A stretch of DNA of 64,000 nt from Tatumella sp. JGM91 (GCF_018257575.1 NZ_JAERJP010000001.1:186001-250000), one strand, 5' to 3'; shown: positions 38,075 to 49,095, counted from the stretch's first letter. Notes: a model not told the origin generated them from the letters alone. Made by a program: numbers and translations.

Positions 38075-39667
38075 GTGTTAGTAACCAGTAATGTGACGAT
38101 GCAGTTTGGCAGTAAGCCATTGTTTGAAAATATCTCTGTAAAGTTCGGCGGAGGGAATCGTTATGGTTTAATTGGTGCCAACGGCAGCGGTAAGTCAACG
38201 TTTATGAAGATCCTGGGCGGTGATTTACAGCCAAGTGCCGGAAATGTCTCTTACGATCCTAATGAGCGGATTGGTAAATTACGCCAGGATCAGTTTGCGT
38301 TCGAAAACTTTACGGTCCTTGATACGGTCATTATGGGGCATAATGAACTCTGGGAAGTAAAACAGGAACGTGACCGTATTTATTCTTTACCTGAAATGAG
38401 TGAAGATGAAGGTTATAAAGTGGCTGAACTGGAAGTTCAGTATGGTGAAATGGATGGATACACTGCAGAAGCCCGGGCAGGAGAACTATTATCAGGTGTG
38501 GGCATCCCTCAGGAACAGCATTACGGCCCCATGAGCGAAGTTGCACCAGGATGGAAATTACGTGTGTTACTGGCACAGGCGCTGTTTTCTAACCCTGATA
38601 TATTGTTGCTGGATGAGCCAACCAACAACCTGGATATAGATACTATCCGCTGGCTTGAGCAGGTATTAAACGAGCGTAACAGTACCATGGTGATCATTTC
38701 CCACGATCGCCACTTTCTGAATATGGTATGTACGCATATGGCGGATCTGGATTACGGTGAACTGCGGGTCTATGCCGGAAATTATGATGAGTATATGACT
38801 GCGGCAACTCAGGCCCGTGATCGTTTATTATCAGATAATGCGAAAAAGAAAGCACAGATCGCTGAATTACAGTCCTTCGTGAGCCGCTTTAGTGCCAATG
38901 CCTCTAAATCCCGCCAGGCAACATCACGAGCCAAACAAATAGATAAAATTAAACTGGATGAAGTTAAAGCATCCAGCCGTCAGAACCCTTTTATCCGTTT
39001 CGAACAGGATAAAAAATTATTCCGTAATGCATTGCAAACGGAAGAATTAAGTAAAGGTTTTGATAAGGGACCATTATTTAACCGTCTTAATTTATTACTG
39101 GAAGTCGGGGAAAAGGTCGCAATTATCGGTGCCAATGGTATTGGTAAAACCACACTGCTGAAAACCCTGATGGGGGAAGTTGCGCCGGATAACGGCACCG
39201 TGAAATGGTCGGAAAATGTCTTGCAGGGATATTATGCCCAGGACCATGCGGCTGACTTTGCTAATGATCTGACCGTCTTCGACTGGATGAGCCAGTGGAA
39301 ACAGGAAGGTGACGACGAGCAGGCAGTGCGTGGTATTCTTGGCAGGCTGTTATTTTCTCAGGATGATATTAAGAAACCGGCAAAAGTGCTGTCAGGTGGT
39401 GAGAAAGGCCGCATGCTGTTCGGTAAGCTGATGATGGCCCGGCCAAATGTGCTGGTAATGGATGAACCTACCAACCACCTGGATATGGAATCTATCGAAT
39501 CCCTGAATATGGCACTGGAGATGTATGAAGGAACGCTGATCTTCGTTTCTCATGACCGTGAATTCGTCAGCTCACTGGCCACACGTGTGATTGAGATAAA
39601 AGCTGAGGGTATTACCGACTTCACTGGCAGCTATGATGATTATCTGCGTAGTCAGGGGATTGCCTGA
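38075..39667 (+). CDS. ybiT: ABC-F family ATPase YbiT
   Basis: YbiT is an ABC-F protein with two ATPase domains and no membrane part; ABC-F proteins act at the ribosomal E site as translation factors. The 530-residue product equals E. coli YbiT in length. Walker A motifs are GANGSGKS (domain 1) and GANGIGKT (domain 2), with signatures in [10 protein letters not shown] and LSGGEKGR and Walker [12 protein letters not shown] and [10 protein letters not shown]. The linker is [20 protein letters not shown]. The start is GTG at 38075 with TAAGG upstream. Confidence 0.96.
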   Translation: MLVTSNVTMQFGSKPLFENISVKFGGGNRYGLIGANGSGKSTFMKILGGDLQPSAGNVSYDPNERIGKLRQDQFAFENFTVLDTVIMGHNELWEVKQERDRIYSLPEMSEDEGYKVAELEVQYGEMDGYTAEARAGELLSGVGIPQEQHYGPMSEVAPGWKLRVLLAQALFSNPDILLLDEPTNNLDIDTIRWLEQVLNERNSTMVIISHDRHFLNMVCTHMADLDYGELRVYAGNYDEYMTAATQARDRLLSDNAKKKAQIAELQSFVSRFSANASKSRQATSRAKQIDKIKLDEVKASSRQNPFIRFEQDKKLFRNALQTEELSKGFDKGPLFNRLNLLLEVGEKVAIIGANGIGKTTLLKTLMGEVAPDNGTVKWSENVLQGYYAQDHAADFANDLTVFDWMSQWKQEGDDEQAVRGILGRLLFSQDDIKKPAKVLSGGEKGRMLFGKLMMARPNVLVMDEPTNHLDMESIESLNMALEMYEGTLIFVSHDREFVSSLATRVIEIKAEGITDFTGSYDDYLRSQGIA

Positions 39668-39725
39668 TTTCCCGCAACAGGAGAATACCCGGCGGCGATA
39701 AGCCTCCGGGTAGCTCCCGAACACC

Positions 39726-39754
39726 AGGCTAAGGCCTCAGGCAAGCCTTAGCCT
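39726..39754. terminator. Hairpin between convergent ybiT and moeB
   Basis: AGGCTAAGGC and GCCTTAGCCT form a perfect 10-bp stem with a 9-nt loop 15 bp before the moeB stop codon. No T-tract on either strand, so it may be a bidirectional Rho-assisted or mRNA-stabilising structure. Confidence 0.55.
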
Positions 39755-39768
39755 GTAGCAGAGGGGAA

Positions 39769-40527
39769 TTACTGAGCAGGCTGACCACAAATTTCGCAAT
39801 CAGGATCGGGCTGCAGGCGCATTTCACGAAACCGGGCCGTCATTGCGTCATACAGCAGGATTTTTCCGCCCCGGCTGTCACCATAACCCGTAAGCACTTT
39901 CAAGGTTTCCATGGCCTGCATCGCACCAATAACACCGACCAGCGGAGCCATTACACCTGCTTCGACACAGCTTAGTGTCTGATCGCCAAACAACCGGCTC
40001 ATGCAACGGTAGCAGGGTTCACCTTTCTGCCAGCGAAAGACGGTTAGCTGTCCTTCCATACGGATAGCTGCCCCGGAGATTAAGGGGATTTTATGGCGAT
40101 AGCATGCCGCGTTCAGGTATTCACGGGTGGTAACATTATCACTGCAGTCAAGAACCGCATGGTGATGCTGTACCAGGGCATCCGCATTATCATTGGTTAA
40201 TTGCTGACAGAGGGGTGTGAGAGTGACCCAGGGGTTCAGCTTCTGTAATGACAACACGGCAGAGTCGGTTTTTGCCATCCCGAGAGTATCATCGTTATGT
40301 AAAATCTGCCGTTGCAGGTTGGACAAAGATACGGTGTCAAAATCCAGTAACGTTAACTGTCCGACCCCCGCAGACACCAGCCAGGGGGCTGCGGCAGAGC
40401 CGAGCCCACCCAGGCCTGCAACTAACACTTTTGATGCCTTCAACTGTTCCTGGCGGTCAAAGTCAAACCCCTGTAATACCAGCTGACGGTTGTAACGCAT
40501 AATTTCTGCATCATTCAGTGGCATCAT
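39769..40527 (-). CDS. moeB: Molybdopterin-synthase adenylyltransferase
   Basis: MoeB is the E1-like enzyme that adenylylates the MoaD C-terminus before sulfuration. The 252-residue product (E. coli 249) has the nucleotide-binding GLGGLGSAAAPW near residue 41, LLDFDTVSLSNLQRQ, and DCSDN. The conserved Cys is in LSCVEAGVMAP, and two zinc pairs are CYRC and CEIC. It follows moeA by 3 bp, forming the moeAB operon, and serves the moaD product encoded at 11527. Confidence 0.96.
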   Translation of the reverse strand: MMPLNDAEIMRYNRQLVLQGFDFDRQEQLKASKVLVAGLGGLGSAAAPWLVSAGVGQLTLLDFDTVSLSNLQRQILHNDDTLGMAKTDSAVLSLQKLNPWVTLTPLCQQLTNDNADALVQHHHAVLDCSDNVTTREYLNAACYRHKIPLISGAAIRMEGQLTVFRWQKGEPCYRCMSRLFGDQTLSCVEAGVMAPLVGVIGAMQAMETLKVLTGYGDSRGGKILLYDAMTARFREMRLQPDPDCEICGQPAQ

Positions 40528-40530
40528 GGC

Positions 40531-41766
40531 TCAGTCACTCAGCAGATCATTAAAAGGCTCAATCGTGACATTTTCACCGCTCTGAACGGCTCCCCGTTCA
40601 CGTTCCAGCACAATAAAACAGTTGGCTTTAGAAAATGAACTGAATATATGCGACCCCTGGTGCGGGGCAGGGGTAACCTGCAGGGTGCCATCTGCTGTGG
40701 CAGAAAAATATCCACGCTGAAAATCAATCCTGCCAGGCATTTTCCGCAGTGATGTACTGGTTCTGGCGGTTAAACGGGCGGCGAGTCCGCTGTGCTGCTG
40801 GCCGAGTAAACGCGCCAGCATTGGCTGTACCAGCTGATAGAACGTGACTACCGCGGAAACAGGATTGCCGGGCAAGCCACAAAACCAGCTTTCTGACAGA
40901 CGACCAAAAGCAAAAGGCTTACCGGGCTTGATTGCCAGTTTCCAGAAAGTGACGGTGCCCAGCGCTTCAAGCATATCGCGGGTGAAATCGGCTTCCCCGA
41001 CCGAAACCCCGCCGGTACTGATGACTACATCGGCCTGACGGTTGGCTTCCTCAAAGGCCTGTTTCAGTAACTGCTGATCATCGGCGATGATGCCTAAATC
41101 GACCACCTCACAACCCAGTTTTTCCAGCATCAGACGGATAGCAAACCGGTTAGTATCGTACAATTGCCCTGCCTGCAGTGGCTGCCCTACCGGCACCAGT
41201 TCATCACCGGTCGAAAATATAGCGACCCGCAGTTTACGTAATACGCTGACCTCGCTGATCCCTAAAGATGCGAGTAATGGCAGTTGTGAAGCGCCCAGCC
41301 GGACACCCGCTTCCAGAATCTGGTCACCGGCACGGATATCCTCTCCGGTACGACGGATATTTTGTCCGGCAACCACCTCAGCGGTAAACGTTATTCCCTG
41401 TTCACTGCTATTGGCCTGTTCCTGCATAACAACCGCATCGGTACCGGCAGGCACCGGTGCTCCGGTCATAATGCGGATGACGGTACCCCGTGGCCATTCG
41501 CCGTTAAACGGATTTCCTGCCAGCGCTTTACCGGCAACCGGTAATGGCCGTGACAGAGCCAGGTCATCCAGGCGGACGGCATAACCATCCATCGCTGAAT
41601 TATCAAATCCGGGTACAGCCATGGGTGAAATCACCGGATCGGCGGTGATTCTTCCGGCCGCATCATTCAGTGCCAGTTGAAGCTTGTCACGGATGGGAGA
41701 GATTTGTAGCTGGATTAAATGCTGTGCATCTTCCAAAGAGATAAGTCCGGAAGTATAAGGTTCCAT
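40531..41766 (-). CDS. moeA: Molybdopterin molybdenumtransferase
   Basis: MoeA inserts molybdate into adenylylated molybdopterin. The 411-residue product (E. coli 411) has [27 protein letters not shown] and the MogA-like domain III with [21 protein letters not shown] and FGLPGNP-type [12 protein letters not shown]. It heads the moeAB operon on the reverse strand. The iaaA-gsi genes that adjoin it in E. coli are absent here. Confidence 0.96.
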   Translation of the reverse strand: MEPYTSGLISLEDAQHLIQLQISPIRDKLQLALNDAAGRITADPVISPMAVPGFDNSAMDGYAVRLDDLALSRPLPVAGKALAGNPFNGEWPRGTVIRIMTGAPVPAGTDAVVMQEQANSSEQGITFTAEVVAGQNIRRTGEDIRAGDQILEAGVRLGASQLPLLASLGISEVSVLRKLRVAIFSTGDELVPVGQPLQAGQLYDTNRFAIRLMLEKLGCEVVDLGIIADDQQLLKQAFEEANRQADVVISTGGVSVGEADFTRDMLEALGTVTFWKLAIKPGKPFAFGRLSESWFCGLPGNPVSAVVTFYQLVQPMLARLLGQQHSGLAARLTARTSTSLRKMPGRIDFQRGYFSATADGTLQVTPAPHQGSHIFSSFSKANCFIVLERERGAVQSGENVTIEPFNDLLSD

Positions 41767-42367
41767 AGTGGCTCCTGCCAGGTTAACGATGCGCGGAGGG
41801 CAAGTGTATATTTACCTTGTCCGGTAATACAGATCACACACTAAGAATAGCATTTTAGCCACCGGAGAGGGTAACAATAGCCGGCAGGATCCGCTGCCAA
41901 AAAGTATTGCTGAATAAGTATCTGTAATATCATTTATGCTACTTTGAGTATTTCCTCGTTATGTTTCAGCGTGATTAATGTATGGTTATAGTGACGTCAT
42001 GTCGGTTTCAGTCGGCAGAGTGAGCATCAGCCGTGGTCAGTGAAGTTATCCGGCCCGGAGAAAAAGTCTCTGTGGAAAAATCAGCTAACAGCCTGTCTCT
42101 GGTCGGAAATTTTCGTATGTATGCTTTTGGTAAAGAGAGGCGGCAAAGTATACAATCCCTGCGGGCTTATGTTATTGATAGTCCAGTGAACAACTCAGCA
42201 GAGTTTATACCGGTGCTGAATATCCTTCCGGTGTGCTCAGCGATTCCTGAGGTCATTCAGGAAATGTATTTACCGGCTCAACAACAGTTAAGTTCTGGTT
42301 GATAAAATCCTGCGGATGAACCACATTTTCGAAACTTATCTCTTTTAACAAGGACGGACTGTTAATC
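41767..42367. other. 601-bp region between moeA and dacC
   Basis: The region contains the divergent moeA and dacC promoters. A GTG-started frame of 89 codons (42033-42302) exists but lacks a ribosome site and resembles nothing I know. It could be a remnant or chance. TATACTT-like and TTTACCTTG motifs near 41806-41820 may belong to the moeA promoter. No repeats or RNA genes seen. Confidence 0.4.
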
Positions 42368-43567
42368 ATGCAAAAGACATGTCACTCCCCCCGATATCGC
42401 GCCGTGATGATAGCTCTGTTACTGGTCTCCCCGGTGCTGGCGCATGCAGATCAACCCGCTGATGCCCCGCAGATCGATGCCAAAGCATGGATCCTGATGG
42501 ACTACAACAGCGGTAAAGTACTGGCAGAATCCCATGCCGATGACCGGCTTGACCCTGCCAGTCTGACCAAAATGATGACCAGTTATGTGGTGGGTCAGGC
42601 TTTAAAATCCGGGAAAATAAAATCTACGGATATGGTCTCCATCGGGCAGGATGCCTGGGCAACCGGTAATCCTAAACTGCGTGGTTCTTCGCTGATGTTT
42701 TTAAAACCCGGAGATCAGGTATCGGTCTCTGATTTAAATAAAGGCATCGTGATTCAGTCCGGCAATGATGCCTGCATTGCATTAGCTGATTATGTTGCCG
42801 GAAGTCAGAGTGCGTTTATCGACCTGATGAATAACTATGTAAAACAACTGGGATTGCAGAATACGCATTTTTCAACAGTTCATGGACTGGATGAACCGGG
42901 ACAATACAGTACAGCTCGTGATATGGCACTGATTGGCCAGGCTTTAATCCGTGATGTTCCCGACGAGTATGCATTAAACAAGGAAAAAGAATTTTCCTTT
43001 AATAATATACGTCAGCCTAACCGTAACCGGCTGCTGTGGAGTACTGACTTACAGGTTGATGGTATTAAAACAGGTTATACCTCGGGCGCCGGTAATAACC
43101 TGGTGGCATCCGCGACGTCGGGGAATATGCGGCTGATCTCCGTAGTTCTGGGTGCTAAAACGGATGCTATCCGGTTCAGGGAAAGTGAGAAATTACTCAA
43201 CTGGGGTTTCCGCTATTATGAAACAGTATTTCCGATAAAAGCCGACAAACCCTTTGTTCAGCAGCGAGTCTGGTATGGTGACAGCAAATATGCAGATTTA
43301 GGAGTGATGGCGAATACAGCGGTCACCTTGCCGAGAGGCCAGGTCAATAATCTGAAAGCGGGTTACACCCTGAACACACCGGTCCTGGAAGCGCCGCTGA
43401 ATAAAGGGCAGGTTGTCGGGACTGTCAACTTCCAGCTCGGGGGCAAGGTAATTGATCAGAAGCCGCTGGTGGTTATGGAAGAAGTGAAACAGGGGAGCTT
43501 TTTTAGTCGTATCCTGGACTTTATAAGTATGAAAATCAGCACGCTATATCAGAAATGGTTTGGCTGA
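42368..43567 (+). CDS. dacC: D-alanyl-D-alanine carboxypeptidase DacC (PBP6)
   Basis: DacC removes the terminal D-Ala of peptidoglycan pentapeptides in the periplasm. The 399-residue product (E. coli 400) has a signal peptide ending AHA near residue 27, SLTK with S65, SGN at 131-133, and KTG at 234-236 followed by YTSGAG. A C-terminal amphipathic helix ([17 protein letters not shown]) anchors it to the membrane. It matches DacC better than DacA along the chain. AAGGACGG lies upstream. A bidirectional hairpin separates it from ybjG, its neighbour in E. coli too; deoR is missing between them. Confidence 0.93.
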   Translation: MQKTCHSPRYRAVMIALLLVSPVLAHADQPADAPQIDAKAWILMDYNSGKVLAESHADDRLDPASLTKMMTSYVVGQALKSGKIKSTDMVSIGQDAWATGNPKLRGSSLMFLKPGDQVSVSDLNKGIVIQSGNDACIALADYVAGSQSAFIDLMNNYVKQLGLQNTHFSTVHGLDEPGQYSTARDMALIGQALIRDVPDEYALNKEKEFSFNNIRQPNRNRLLWSTDLQVDGIKTGYTSGAGNNLVASATSGNMRLISVVLGAKTDAIRFRESEKLLNWGFRYYETVFPIKADKPFVQQRVWYGDSKYADLGVMANTAVTLPRGQVNNLKAGYTLNTPVLEAPLNKGQVVGTVNFQLGGKVIDQKPLVVMEEVKQGSFFSRILDFISMKISTLYQKWFG

Positions 43568-43575
43568 TTATGAGA

Positions 43576-43603
43576 ACGGGCAAAGCCTGATCGCTTTGCC
43601 CGT
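43576..43603. terminator. Hairpin between convergent dacC and ybjG
   Basis: ACGGGCAAAGC and GCTTTGCCCGT form a perfect 11-bp stem with a 6-nt loop. T-tracts are weak on both sides; it probably serves both genes. Confidence 0.65.
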
Positions 43604-43612
43604 AACAGAGGT

Positions 43613-44218
43613 TTAAGGGTGAACCCATCCTTTGCGGATCAATGGGCCAAATAACCGGCTATAGAGGGTGCCTGCTAAAGATAACAGCCGCTCGCCGTAC
43701 AGGGACCATCCGCATTGAGAAGCGATGCAGCCAAGCATTCCCACCAGAAAACCACCCAGCATATCCAGTGGCCAGTGAACTCCGAGGTAGACCCTTGACC
43801 AGGCAATGGCGATACCTGCCACCATCAGGATCACACCCGACCATAATCTGTGCCAGCAGATAAATGCCAGGGCAACTGTGAAAATAACAGTGCCGTGATC
43901 GCTCGGGTAGGAACCATCAGCGCTGTGACTGAGAAACTGATACCCGAGGCCGATAGCGAACGGGCGCGGATGCGGATAAATAAAGGCAACCACAGTGGCA
44001 ATCCCCAGGGCATACACCAGCGCTGTCGCTGTTTTTAATACCAGTACCCGCTGGCTGGTGACTTTCCTGTCTGGCCCCCATAACCACAGAGCAACGATCA
44101 GTAACGGGACTATTGCAATCAGGTCTTTGGCGAAGAAAAGAGCCAGTTCGATGATTGCCCGGGGGGAGTCCGGTGTGGCGTTAATCCACAGGAACAGGAT
44201 GTGGTTAAGGTTTTCCAT
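43613..44218 (-). CDS. ybjG: Undecaprenyl-diphosphate phosphatase YbjG
   Basis: YbjG is a PAP2-family inner-membrane enzyme that recycles undecaprenyl pyrophosphate for cell-wall synthesis. The 201-residue product has the three PAP2 motifs: a KxxxxxxRP-like region ending HPRPF, PSDHG (YPSDHGTVIF) and SRVYLGVHWPLD. It has about six membrane segments and the C-terminal RKGW shared with E. coli YbjG (198). The start ATG is at 44216-44218. Confidence 0.93.
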   Translation of the reverse strand: MENLNHILFLWINATPDSPRAIIELALFFAKDLIAIVPLLIVALWLWGPDRKVTSQRVLVLKTATALVYALGIATVVAFIYPHPRPFAIGLGYQFLSHSADGSYPSDHGTVIFTVALAFICWHRLWSGVILMVAGIAIAWSRVYLGVHWPLDMLGGFLVGMLGCIASQCGWSLYGERLLSLAGTLYSRLFGPLIRKGWVHP

Positions 44219-44564
44219 GGTGTTCAGGCGGTCCTTTCATCATTCAGCGTGATACAACAGTGCTTGGCGTCAGTGATTTATATAAATCAGAGCGTCATAT
44301 TACCATCGGGTGATTAAGACTAGCTTAACAGCATAAAACAACGCGACAGAAAGTAAATAATCCTGGTCTTAATTCTTGTTTATCTGTGCTTTTGTTACAC
44401 AACCACACAAAATGCGAGGTCCGGGGAGGCATTGTTGCTCCGACACAAAAAGAAAAACCCGCCAGTGAACTGGCGGGACCCTGAAGTGACGGGGTTTTAA
44501 AGAAAAGCAGTGGCACAGGTTATGACGGTCCGGGACAGAGAAAGTTCGCTGTCCCTTTTTAAAT
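44219..44564. other. Region between ybjL and ybjG
   Basis: No gene seen; mdfA, which adjoins ybjG in E. coli, is absent. The region contains the ybjL terminator and presumably the ybjG promoter near 44220-44340. Confidence 0.5.
44445..44477 (-). terminator. Rho-independent terminator of ybjL
   Basis: CCCGCCAGT (44458-44466) and ACTGGCGGG (44469-44477) form a perfect 9-bp stem. On the minus strand it is followed by TTTTTCTTTTTG. Confidence 0.9.
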
Positions 44565-46250
44565 TCAGCCGGTCAGAGGCCAGAGTAGCACGATAAGTGT
44601 GCCGGCCAGCGTCAGTAACACGTTGGCTATGGCATAGGTACCCGCATAACCAAGGGCAGGGATACTGCTGCGTGCTGTATCGGTAATGATTTCCATCGCC
44701 GGGGCACAGGTTCTGGCACCCATCAGCGCCCCGAACAGCATGGCGCGGTTCATACGCAGTACATAAGCACCAAATAAATAAGCGATGACCACCGGAATCA
44801 GGCTGACCAGTAAACCACACAGCAACATAGCCAGGCCCGCGTTACCAAGACCATGATTAATACCACTGCCTGCACTCAGGCCGACCCCGGCCATAAATAC
44901 CATCAGACCAAACTCTTTGACCATCGTTAATGCGCCCTGCGGGATATAGCCAAAAGTAGGATGGTTCGCACGTAAAAATCCCAGCATAATACCGGCGAAC
45001 AGTAACCCGGCCGCATTACCGATACCAACGTTAAAATTACTGAACTGGAAAGTGATCATACCGATCATCAGGCCAACCACAAAAAATGCACAGAAAGCCA
45101 GCAGATCGGTGACCTGACTATGAATGGCAATAAAGCCAATCCGGTCAGCAATACTCTTTACCCGTTTCGCTTCCCCGCTCACCTGGAGAATATCGCCTTT
45201 ATTGAGGATAATATCGTCATCAATAGGCATTTCGATCTGGTTACGGATCACGCGGTTAAGGAAACAACCATGATCCGTTAAACGCAGTTTACCCAGTCTT
45301 TTATTCACCGCATTATGGTTTTTCACCACAATTTCTTCGGTGACAATACGCATATCCAGCAGTTCACGATCAAAAACTTCTTTACCATGACGAAAACTCG
45401 GATCCAGCCGTGCATGGGCATCAGGATAGCCAACCAGAGAAATATCATCCCCTTGTTGCAGTACCGCATCACCGTCCGGACTGGCCAGAATACCATTACG
45501 TCTGATCCGCTCGATATAACAACCGGTTTGCCGGTAGATACCCAGCTCACGCAGGTTTTTCCCGTCACTCCATTCGACCAGTTCCAGACCGACACGGTAA
45601 GCCCGGATTACCGGTAAAAATACTTTGCGCTGACTATCTGCATCCAGCCCGCGTTCACGGGCAATCTGCTGGGCACTGGTCGGTAAATCCTGGTGTTGTA
45701 ACCTTGGCAGGTAACGGGCACCGAGGATTAGACTGACCAGCCCTATCAGGTAGGTCAGAGCGTAACCGAGACTGAGGTGATCCTGCATAAGTGTCAGTTG
45801 TTTACCGTCACTGACACTCTGACGGAGTGTATCTCCGGCACCGACTAATACCGGCGTTGATGTCATTGAACCGGCCAGCATCCCGGCAGTCAGGCCGATA
45901 TCCCAGTGGAAAGCTTTACCTAACCCCAGGGCCAGCAGCAGTGCGCTGATCACCATCACTGATGCCAGCATAAAATAGTTTTTCCCGTCGCGGAAAAAGA
46001 TAGAAAAAAAGTTAGGCCCGGCTTCCACCCCGACACAAAAGATAAACAACATAAATCCAAGGCTTAACGCATTGGTATTGATCGAAAAATGTTGCTGTCC
46101 AAGTAACAGTGACATGACCAATACCCCGATAGAACTGCCGAGCTGAATACTGCCGATACGGAGTTTCCCCAGACAAAGCCCCAGAGAAAGCACAACGAAT
46201 AACAGCAGGACGTCATTGGCACTCAGCAGGTTGACGACGTTGATGTTCAC
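44565..46250 (-). CDS. ybjL: AspT/YidE-family putative transporter YbjL
   Basis: YbjL is an inner-membrane protein of the aspartate:alanine antiporter family; substrate is not established. The 561-residue product equals E. coli YbjL in length. It has two membrane blocks (about 1-180 and 385-561) around a cytoplasmic region with two RCK_C/TrkA_C domains ([33 protein letters not shown]). Conserved family parts are [15 protein letters not shown] and GARTCAPAM. It is followed by a strong terminator. Confidence 0.92.
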   Translation of the reverse strand: MNINVVNLLSANDVLLLFVVLSLGLCLGKLRIGSIQLGSSIGVLVMSLLLGQQHFSINTNALSLGFMLFIFCVGVEAGPNFFSIFFRDGKNYFMLASVMVISALLLALGLGKAFHWDIGLTAGMLAGSMTSTPVLVGAGDTLRQSVSDGKQLTLMQDHLSLGYALTYLIGLVSLILGARYLPRLQHQDLPTSAQQIARERGLDADSQRKVFLPVIRAYRVGLELVEWSDGKNLRELGIYRQTGCYIERIRRNGILASPDGDAVLQQGDDISLVGYPDAHARLDPSFRHGKEVFDRELLDMRIVTEEIVVKNHNAVNKRLGKLRLTDHGCFLNRVIRNQIEMPIDDDIILNKGDILQVSGEAKRVKSIADRIGFIAIHSQVTDLLAFCAFFVVGLMIGMITFQFSNFNVGIGNAAGLLFAGIMLGFLRANHPTFGYIPQGALTMVKEFGLMVFMAGVGLSAGSGINHGLGNAGLAMLLCGLLVSLIPVVIAYLFGAYVLRMNRAMLFGALMGARTCAPAMEIITDTARSSIPALGYAGTYAIANVLLTLAGTLIVLLWPLTG

Positions 46251-46458
46251 AAATTAACTTCTTATCCGCAAAAAGGAAGGAACAATAAAGTCAGCGGCCG
46301 ATCAGGGACGAGGGATACCGTTGACGGAAAGGCGTTATTCTAAACGGATTTCTGCAGGCAGGCTATCAGTGGCTCAGGGAAAAAAGATGAAAAATACCGG
46401 TAAAACAGGCGGTAAAAAAGCGCAGGGTGCAGGATAATCCCTGCCCCCTGGTCAGCAT

Positions 46459-46722
46459 TTACTGGAATAATCCCAGATTTTCTTTCGCATAGGCCTGAAA
46501 TTCAGTGAACCCACCGACATGCAGCTGGTCAAGGAAGATTTGTGGTACGGTTTCTACCGGTTTACCGACGGTTTTTTCCAGGTCAGCTTTAGTGATCCCT
46601 TCTGCCTGAATGTCGACATAGCGATAGCTAAAATCTTCACGTTGTTCGGTCAGTTTTTCCGCCAGTTCTTTCGCACGAACACAATAAGGGCAGCCCGGAC
46701 GACCAAAAATAACTGCAAACAT
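46459..46722 (-). CDS. grxA: Glutaredoxin 1
   Basis: GrxA is a glutathione-dependent dithiol oxidoreductase serving ribonucleotide reductase and other targets. The 87-residue product (E. coli 85) has the active site CPYC at 11-14, the cis-Pro region ETVPQIF and the glutathione-binding GGFTEF. GGAGAT precedes the ATG. It is divergent from ybjC, as in E. coli, where the gene is under OxyR control. Confidence 0.96.
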   Translation of the reverse strand: MFAVIFGRPGCPYCVRAKELAEKLTEQREDFSYRYVDIQAEGITKADLEKTVGKPVETVPQIFLDQLHVGGFTEFQAYAKENLGLFQ

Positions 46723-46893
46723 GGTGATCTCCTGAAATAAGTAATATCACATTTAAATAGGGTCAAGACTGTGTATCATGCCTGTCGGAAGAGATGAATT
46801 AAAGCAGGAAATACCTGTTACTCTGAATGTTACTATCAATCAGCCCGACAGGCGGGTATCTGCCGCACAATCAGTAAAAGAGAGCAATAACTA

Positions 46894-47136
46894 ATGCCCG
46901 ATAGTAATCGTTTACCCCGCAGCCTGATCATCACGGAGCTCATCGGCGTTTTTTTTATCCTGATGGCCCTGGTACTACTTAACAGCAATTTTGCGTTCGG
47001 CACCGGGACAGAAAATCACTTTCTGGCAAAAGCCAGTCTGTTTTGCGGCGTAATCCTGATATTACCTGCAGTGTGTGTACTGATCTGGCGTACCGTTGTA
47101 GCAATGTTAGTGCGCGACACGGCTCAGAAAAAGTAA
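46894..47136 (+). CDS. ybjC: DUF1418 membrane protein YbjC
   Basis: The 80-residue protein has two hydrophobic segments (about 12-30 and 45-68) and resembles E. coli YbjC: LPRSLIITELIGV and GVILILPAV. Function is unknown. It is followed after 31 bp by nfsA, as in E. coli, where both are SoxRS-influenced. The similarity is modest but the position is decisive. Confidence 0.82.
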   Translation: MPDSNRLPRSLIITELIGVFFILMALVLLNSNFAFGTGTENHFLAKASLFCGVILILPAVCVLIWRTVVAMLVRDTAQKK

Positions 47137-47167
47137 CAGTATCAATGACAGTATCAAGGAGAGAGTA

Positions 47168-47890
47168 ATGACCCCCACCATCGACCTGATTTGCGATCAT
47201 CGCTCAGTCCGTGCTTATAAACCGCAACCGGTCAGTGAACAGCAACGTGAGGCAATTTTTCGTGCAGCGCAGTCGGCTTCAACCTCCAGCTTTCTGCAAT
47301 GTTCATCAATTATTCGTATCAGCGATCGTGAAAAACGGAATACGCTGGCTGAACTGGCAGGACATCAGCCCTGGGTAAGTGAGGCTGCCGAGTTCTGGGT
47401 GTTCTGCGCAGACTTTAATCGCCATCAGCAAATCTGTCCTGATGCCGAACTGGGTCTGGCTGAACAATTATTGCTGGGCTGTGTGGACACGGCGCTGATG
47501 GCTCAAAATGCAATGGTTGCCGCAGAATCTCTGGGGATGGGCGGGGTTTTTATCGGTGGCCTGCGTAATCATCCTTATGAGGTGAGCGAATTACTTGATT
47601 TACCACGTTTTGTACTACCATTGTTCGGTTTATGTATTGGCTGGCCTGATGATCGTCCGGAGATAAAGCCCCGGCTGCCCTTATCTTTACTGGTACACGA
47701 CAACCAATACCAGCCCATGGATGCGCAAGAGCTGCAGGCATATGATCAGCATATTCTCGCCTATTATCAGCAGCGCAACAGTAATGCCCGTCAGGAAAGC
47801 TGGAGCGGAATGATTCAGCGAATGCTTATCAAAGAAAACCGTCCGTTTATGCTTGATTTCCTCCACCAGCAAGGCTGGGCCAACCGCTGA
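47168..47890 (+). CDS. nfsA: Oxygen-insensitive NADPH nitroreductase NfsA
   Basis: NfsA is an FMN flavoenzyme that reduces nitroaromatics and quinones with NADPH. The 240-residue product (E. coli 240) has the N-terminal HRSVRAYKPQPV, the FMN-contacting SASTSSFLQCSSI near residue 38, and GGVFIGGLRN and LPLFGLCIGWPDD. AAGGAGAG precedes the ATG. rimK, the next gene in E. coli, is absent. Confidence 0.95.
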   Translation: MTPTIDLICDHRSVRAYKPQPVSEQQREAIFRAAQSASTSSFLQCSSIIRISDREKRNTLAELAGHQPWVSEAAEFWVFCADFNRHQQICPDAELGLAEQLLLGCVDTALMAQNAMVAAESLGMGGVFIGGLRNHPYEVSELLDLPRFVLPLFGLCIGWPDDRPEIKPRLPLSLLVHDNQYQPMDAQELQAYDQHILAYYQQRNSNARQESWSGMIQRMLIKENRPFMLDFLHQQGWANR

Positions 47891-48021
47891 GACCGGATGA
47901 TTATCGCCACCGGCAGTGATGGTACTGCCGGGTTCTGTGGCTAAGATAGCGCTTTTTGCCTGATATCATGGAGTTCACGGTGGTTTTTGCGTAATCTATT
48001 GCGCTGCCACTTCAGCCGGAT

Positions 48022-48507
48022 ATGAATATGGATACCCTTGTCAGACCCGAACTTGAGACACTGTGTGACTGGATGGATAAGCAACATATCGAGTGGTTCG
48101 AATGCGATAGTTGCCGGGCTTTGCATTTGCCTGCGATGCAGAATTTCGACGGGGTCTTTGATGCTAAACTGGATATTGCGGACAATGTCATCCTGTTTAC
48201 CGCCAGAGCTGAGGTCAGGCCTTCGGCCTTATTATTACTGGCGGGTGAACTGTCTCAGGTCAATGCCAGCTCTCTGACGGCAAAAGCCTTTCTGGATATT
48301 CAGGATGATACCCTGCCAAAACTGATTGTTTGTCAGTCCCTGAATATCGAATGTGGTATTACCCTGTCCCAGTTCACTTATTTTATGCAGCAAAGTGAAG
48401 CTCAGATTTCTATGATTATTATGGAAGCGTTTGCTAACCGGATGCTGATTTACCCTGATGATCCTGACGGACAACCTCCTGTGCTTCATCACGCCATGCT
48501 GCACTGA
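48022..48507 (+). CDS. ybjN: YbjN domain-containing protein
   Basis: The 161-residue product matches E. coli YbjN (158) closely in ALHLP, MQNFDGVFDAKLDI, AEVRPSA, INASSLT-type VNASSLTAKAFLDIQDD, LPKLIVCQSL and QSEAQISM. YbjN has a type III secretion chaperone-like fold, and its overexpression affects motility and stress responses; the molecular role is unknown. Two ATGs (48022, 48028) are possible. It lies between nfsA and ybjO, with rimK and potFGHI absent. Confidence 0.92.
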   Translation: MNMDTLVRPELETLCDWMDKQHIEWFECDSCRALHLPAMQNFDGVFDAKLDIADNVILFTARAEVRPSALLLLAGELSQVNASSLTAKAFLDIQDDTLPKLIVCQSLNIECGITLSQFTYFMQQSEAQISMIIMEAFANRMLIYPDDPDGQPPVLHHAMLH

Positions 48508-48565
48508 TTTCGCCGACAGATTGCGGTTCACAACCCGCGGGTTGTGATTAACAGGAGGAGCGACT

Positions 48566-49045
48566 ATGTCAGCAATGCCTTTTTTTTCTGCCGGACGTTT
48601 ACCGGCTCCGGTGCTTGCCGCCGCGATTGCTATTCTTCTGACGCGTCTTTTTAATCTGCTGATGTTTGTTTTTCAGCCTGACGGAGCTCAGCACGGTGAG
48701 CTATTACCTCAGTTAAGTCTGCTACCCGGTTATCTGTTGCTGTTCAGCCTGGTGCTGGTGGTATATTTATCGGAAATTGCCACTGCGGTTGCATTACTGG
48801 CGGGCAAACCCGGCGGAAGAAAAATGTTTATCGGTTGCCAGGGATTGCTGTTATTGCTGGTCATCGTGATCTGCTGGCCGGGGGACGGGGCACTGCCCGG
48901 TATCGATATGGAGGACGCACAACAGTTAGGCCGTCATCTGTTACTGCAAAAAATCCCTGATGTACTTATTTTGCTGATGCTTTATATACCTGCCAGCAGC
49001 CATGGTTTCTTTAAAGGGCACAACCTTGCCGGAAGAACAGACTGA
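48566..49045 (+). CDS. ybjO: DUF2593 inner membrane protein YbjO
   Basis: The 159-residue protein has about four hydrophobic segments and the DUF2593 pattern ARLNVP-like start region, RLFNLLMFVFQ, and a C-terminal QKIPDVLILLMLYIPASSHG. E. coli YbjO is about 162 residues. AGGAGGAG precedes the ATG. Function unknown. In E. coli it follows potFGHI, which is absent here, and precedes rlmC, also absent. Confidence 0.88.
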   Translation: MSAMPFFSAGRLPAPVLAAAIAILLTRLFNLLMFVFQPDGAQHGELLPQLSLLPGYLLLFSLVLVVYLSEIATAVALLAGKPGGRKMFIGCQGLLLLLVIVICWPGDGALPGIDMEDAQQLGRHLLLQKIPDVLILLMLYIPASSHGFFKGHNLAGRTD

Positions 49046-49063
49046 GGGGGCAGACAGAAGTGT

Positions 49064-49087
49064 GCGGGTGAGCCGGAACCCACCCGC
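49064..49087. terminator. Hairpin between convergent ybjO and artM
   Basis: GCGGGTG (49064-49070) and CACCCGC (49081-49087) form a 7-bp stem. It lies 8 bp after the artM stop and 18 bp after ybjO; no T-tract. Possibly shared by both transcripts. Confidence 0.45.
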
Positions 49088-49095
49088 CAGACAGA

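Noticed and set aside
42033-42302. 89-codon GTG-started frame between moeA and dacC
   Set aside because: No ribosome site, no recognised motif, and it lies in a probable promoter region; not listed as a gene.
44497-44820. 107-codon reverse frame overlapping the end of ybjL
   Set aside because: Different frame of the ybjL gene; translation is shadow-like.
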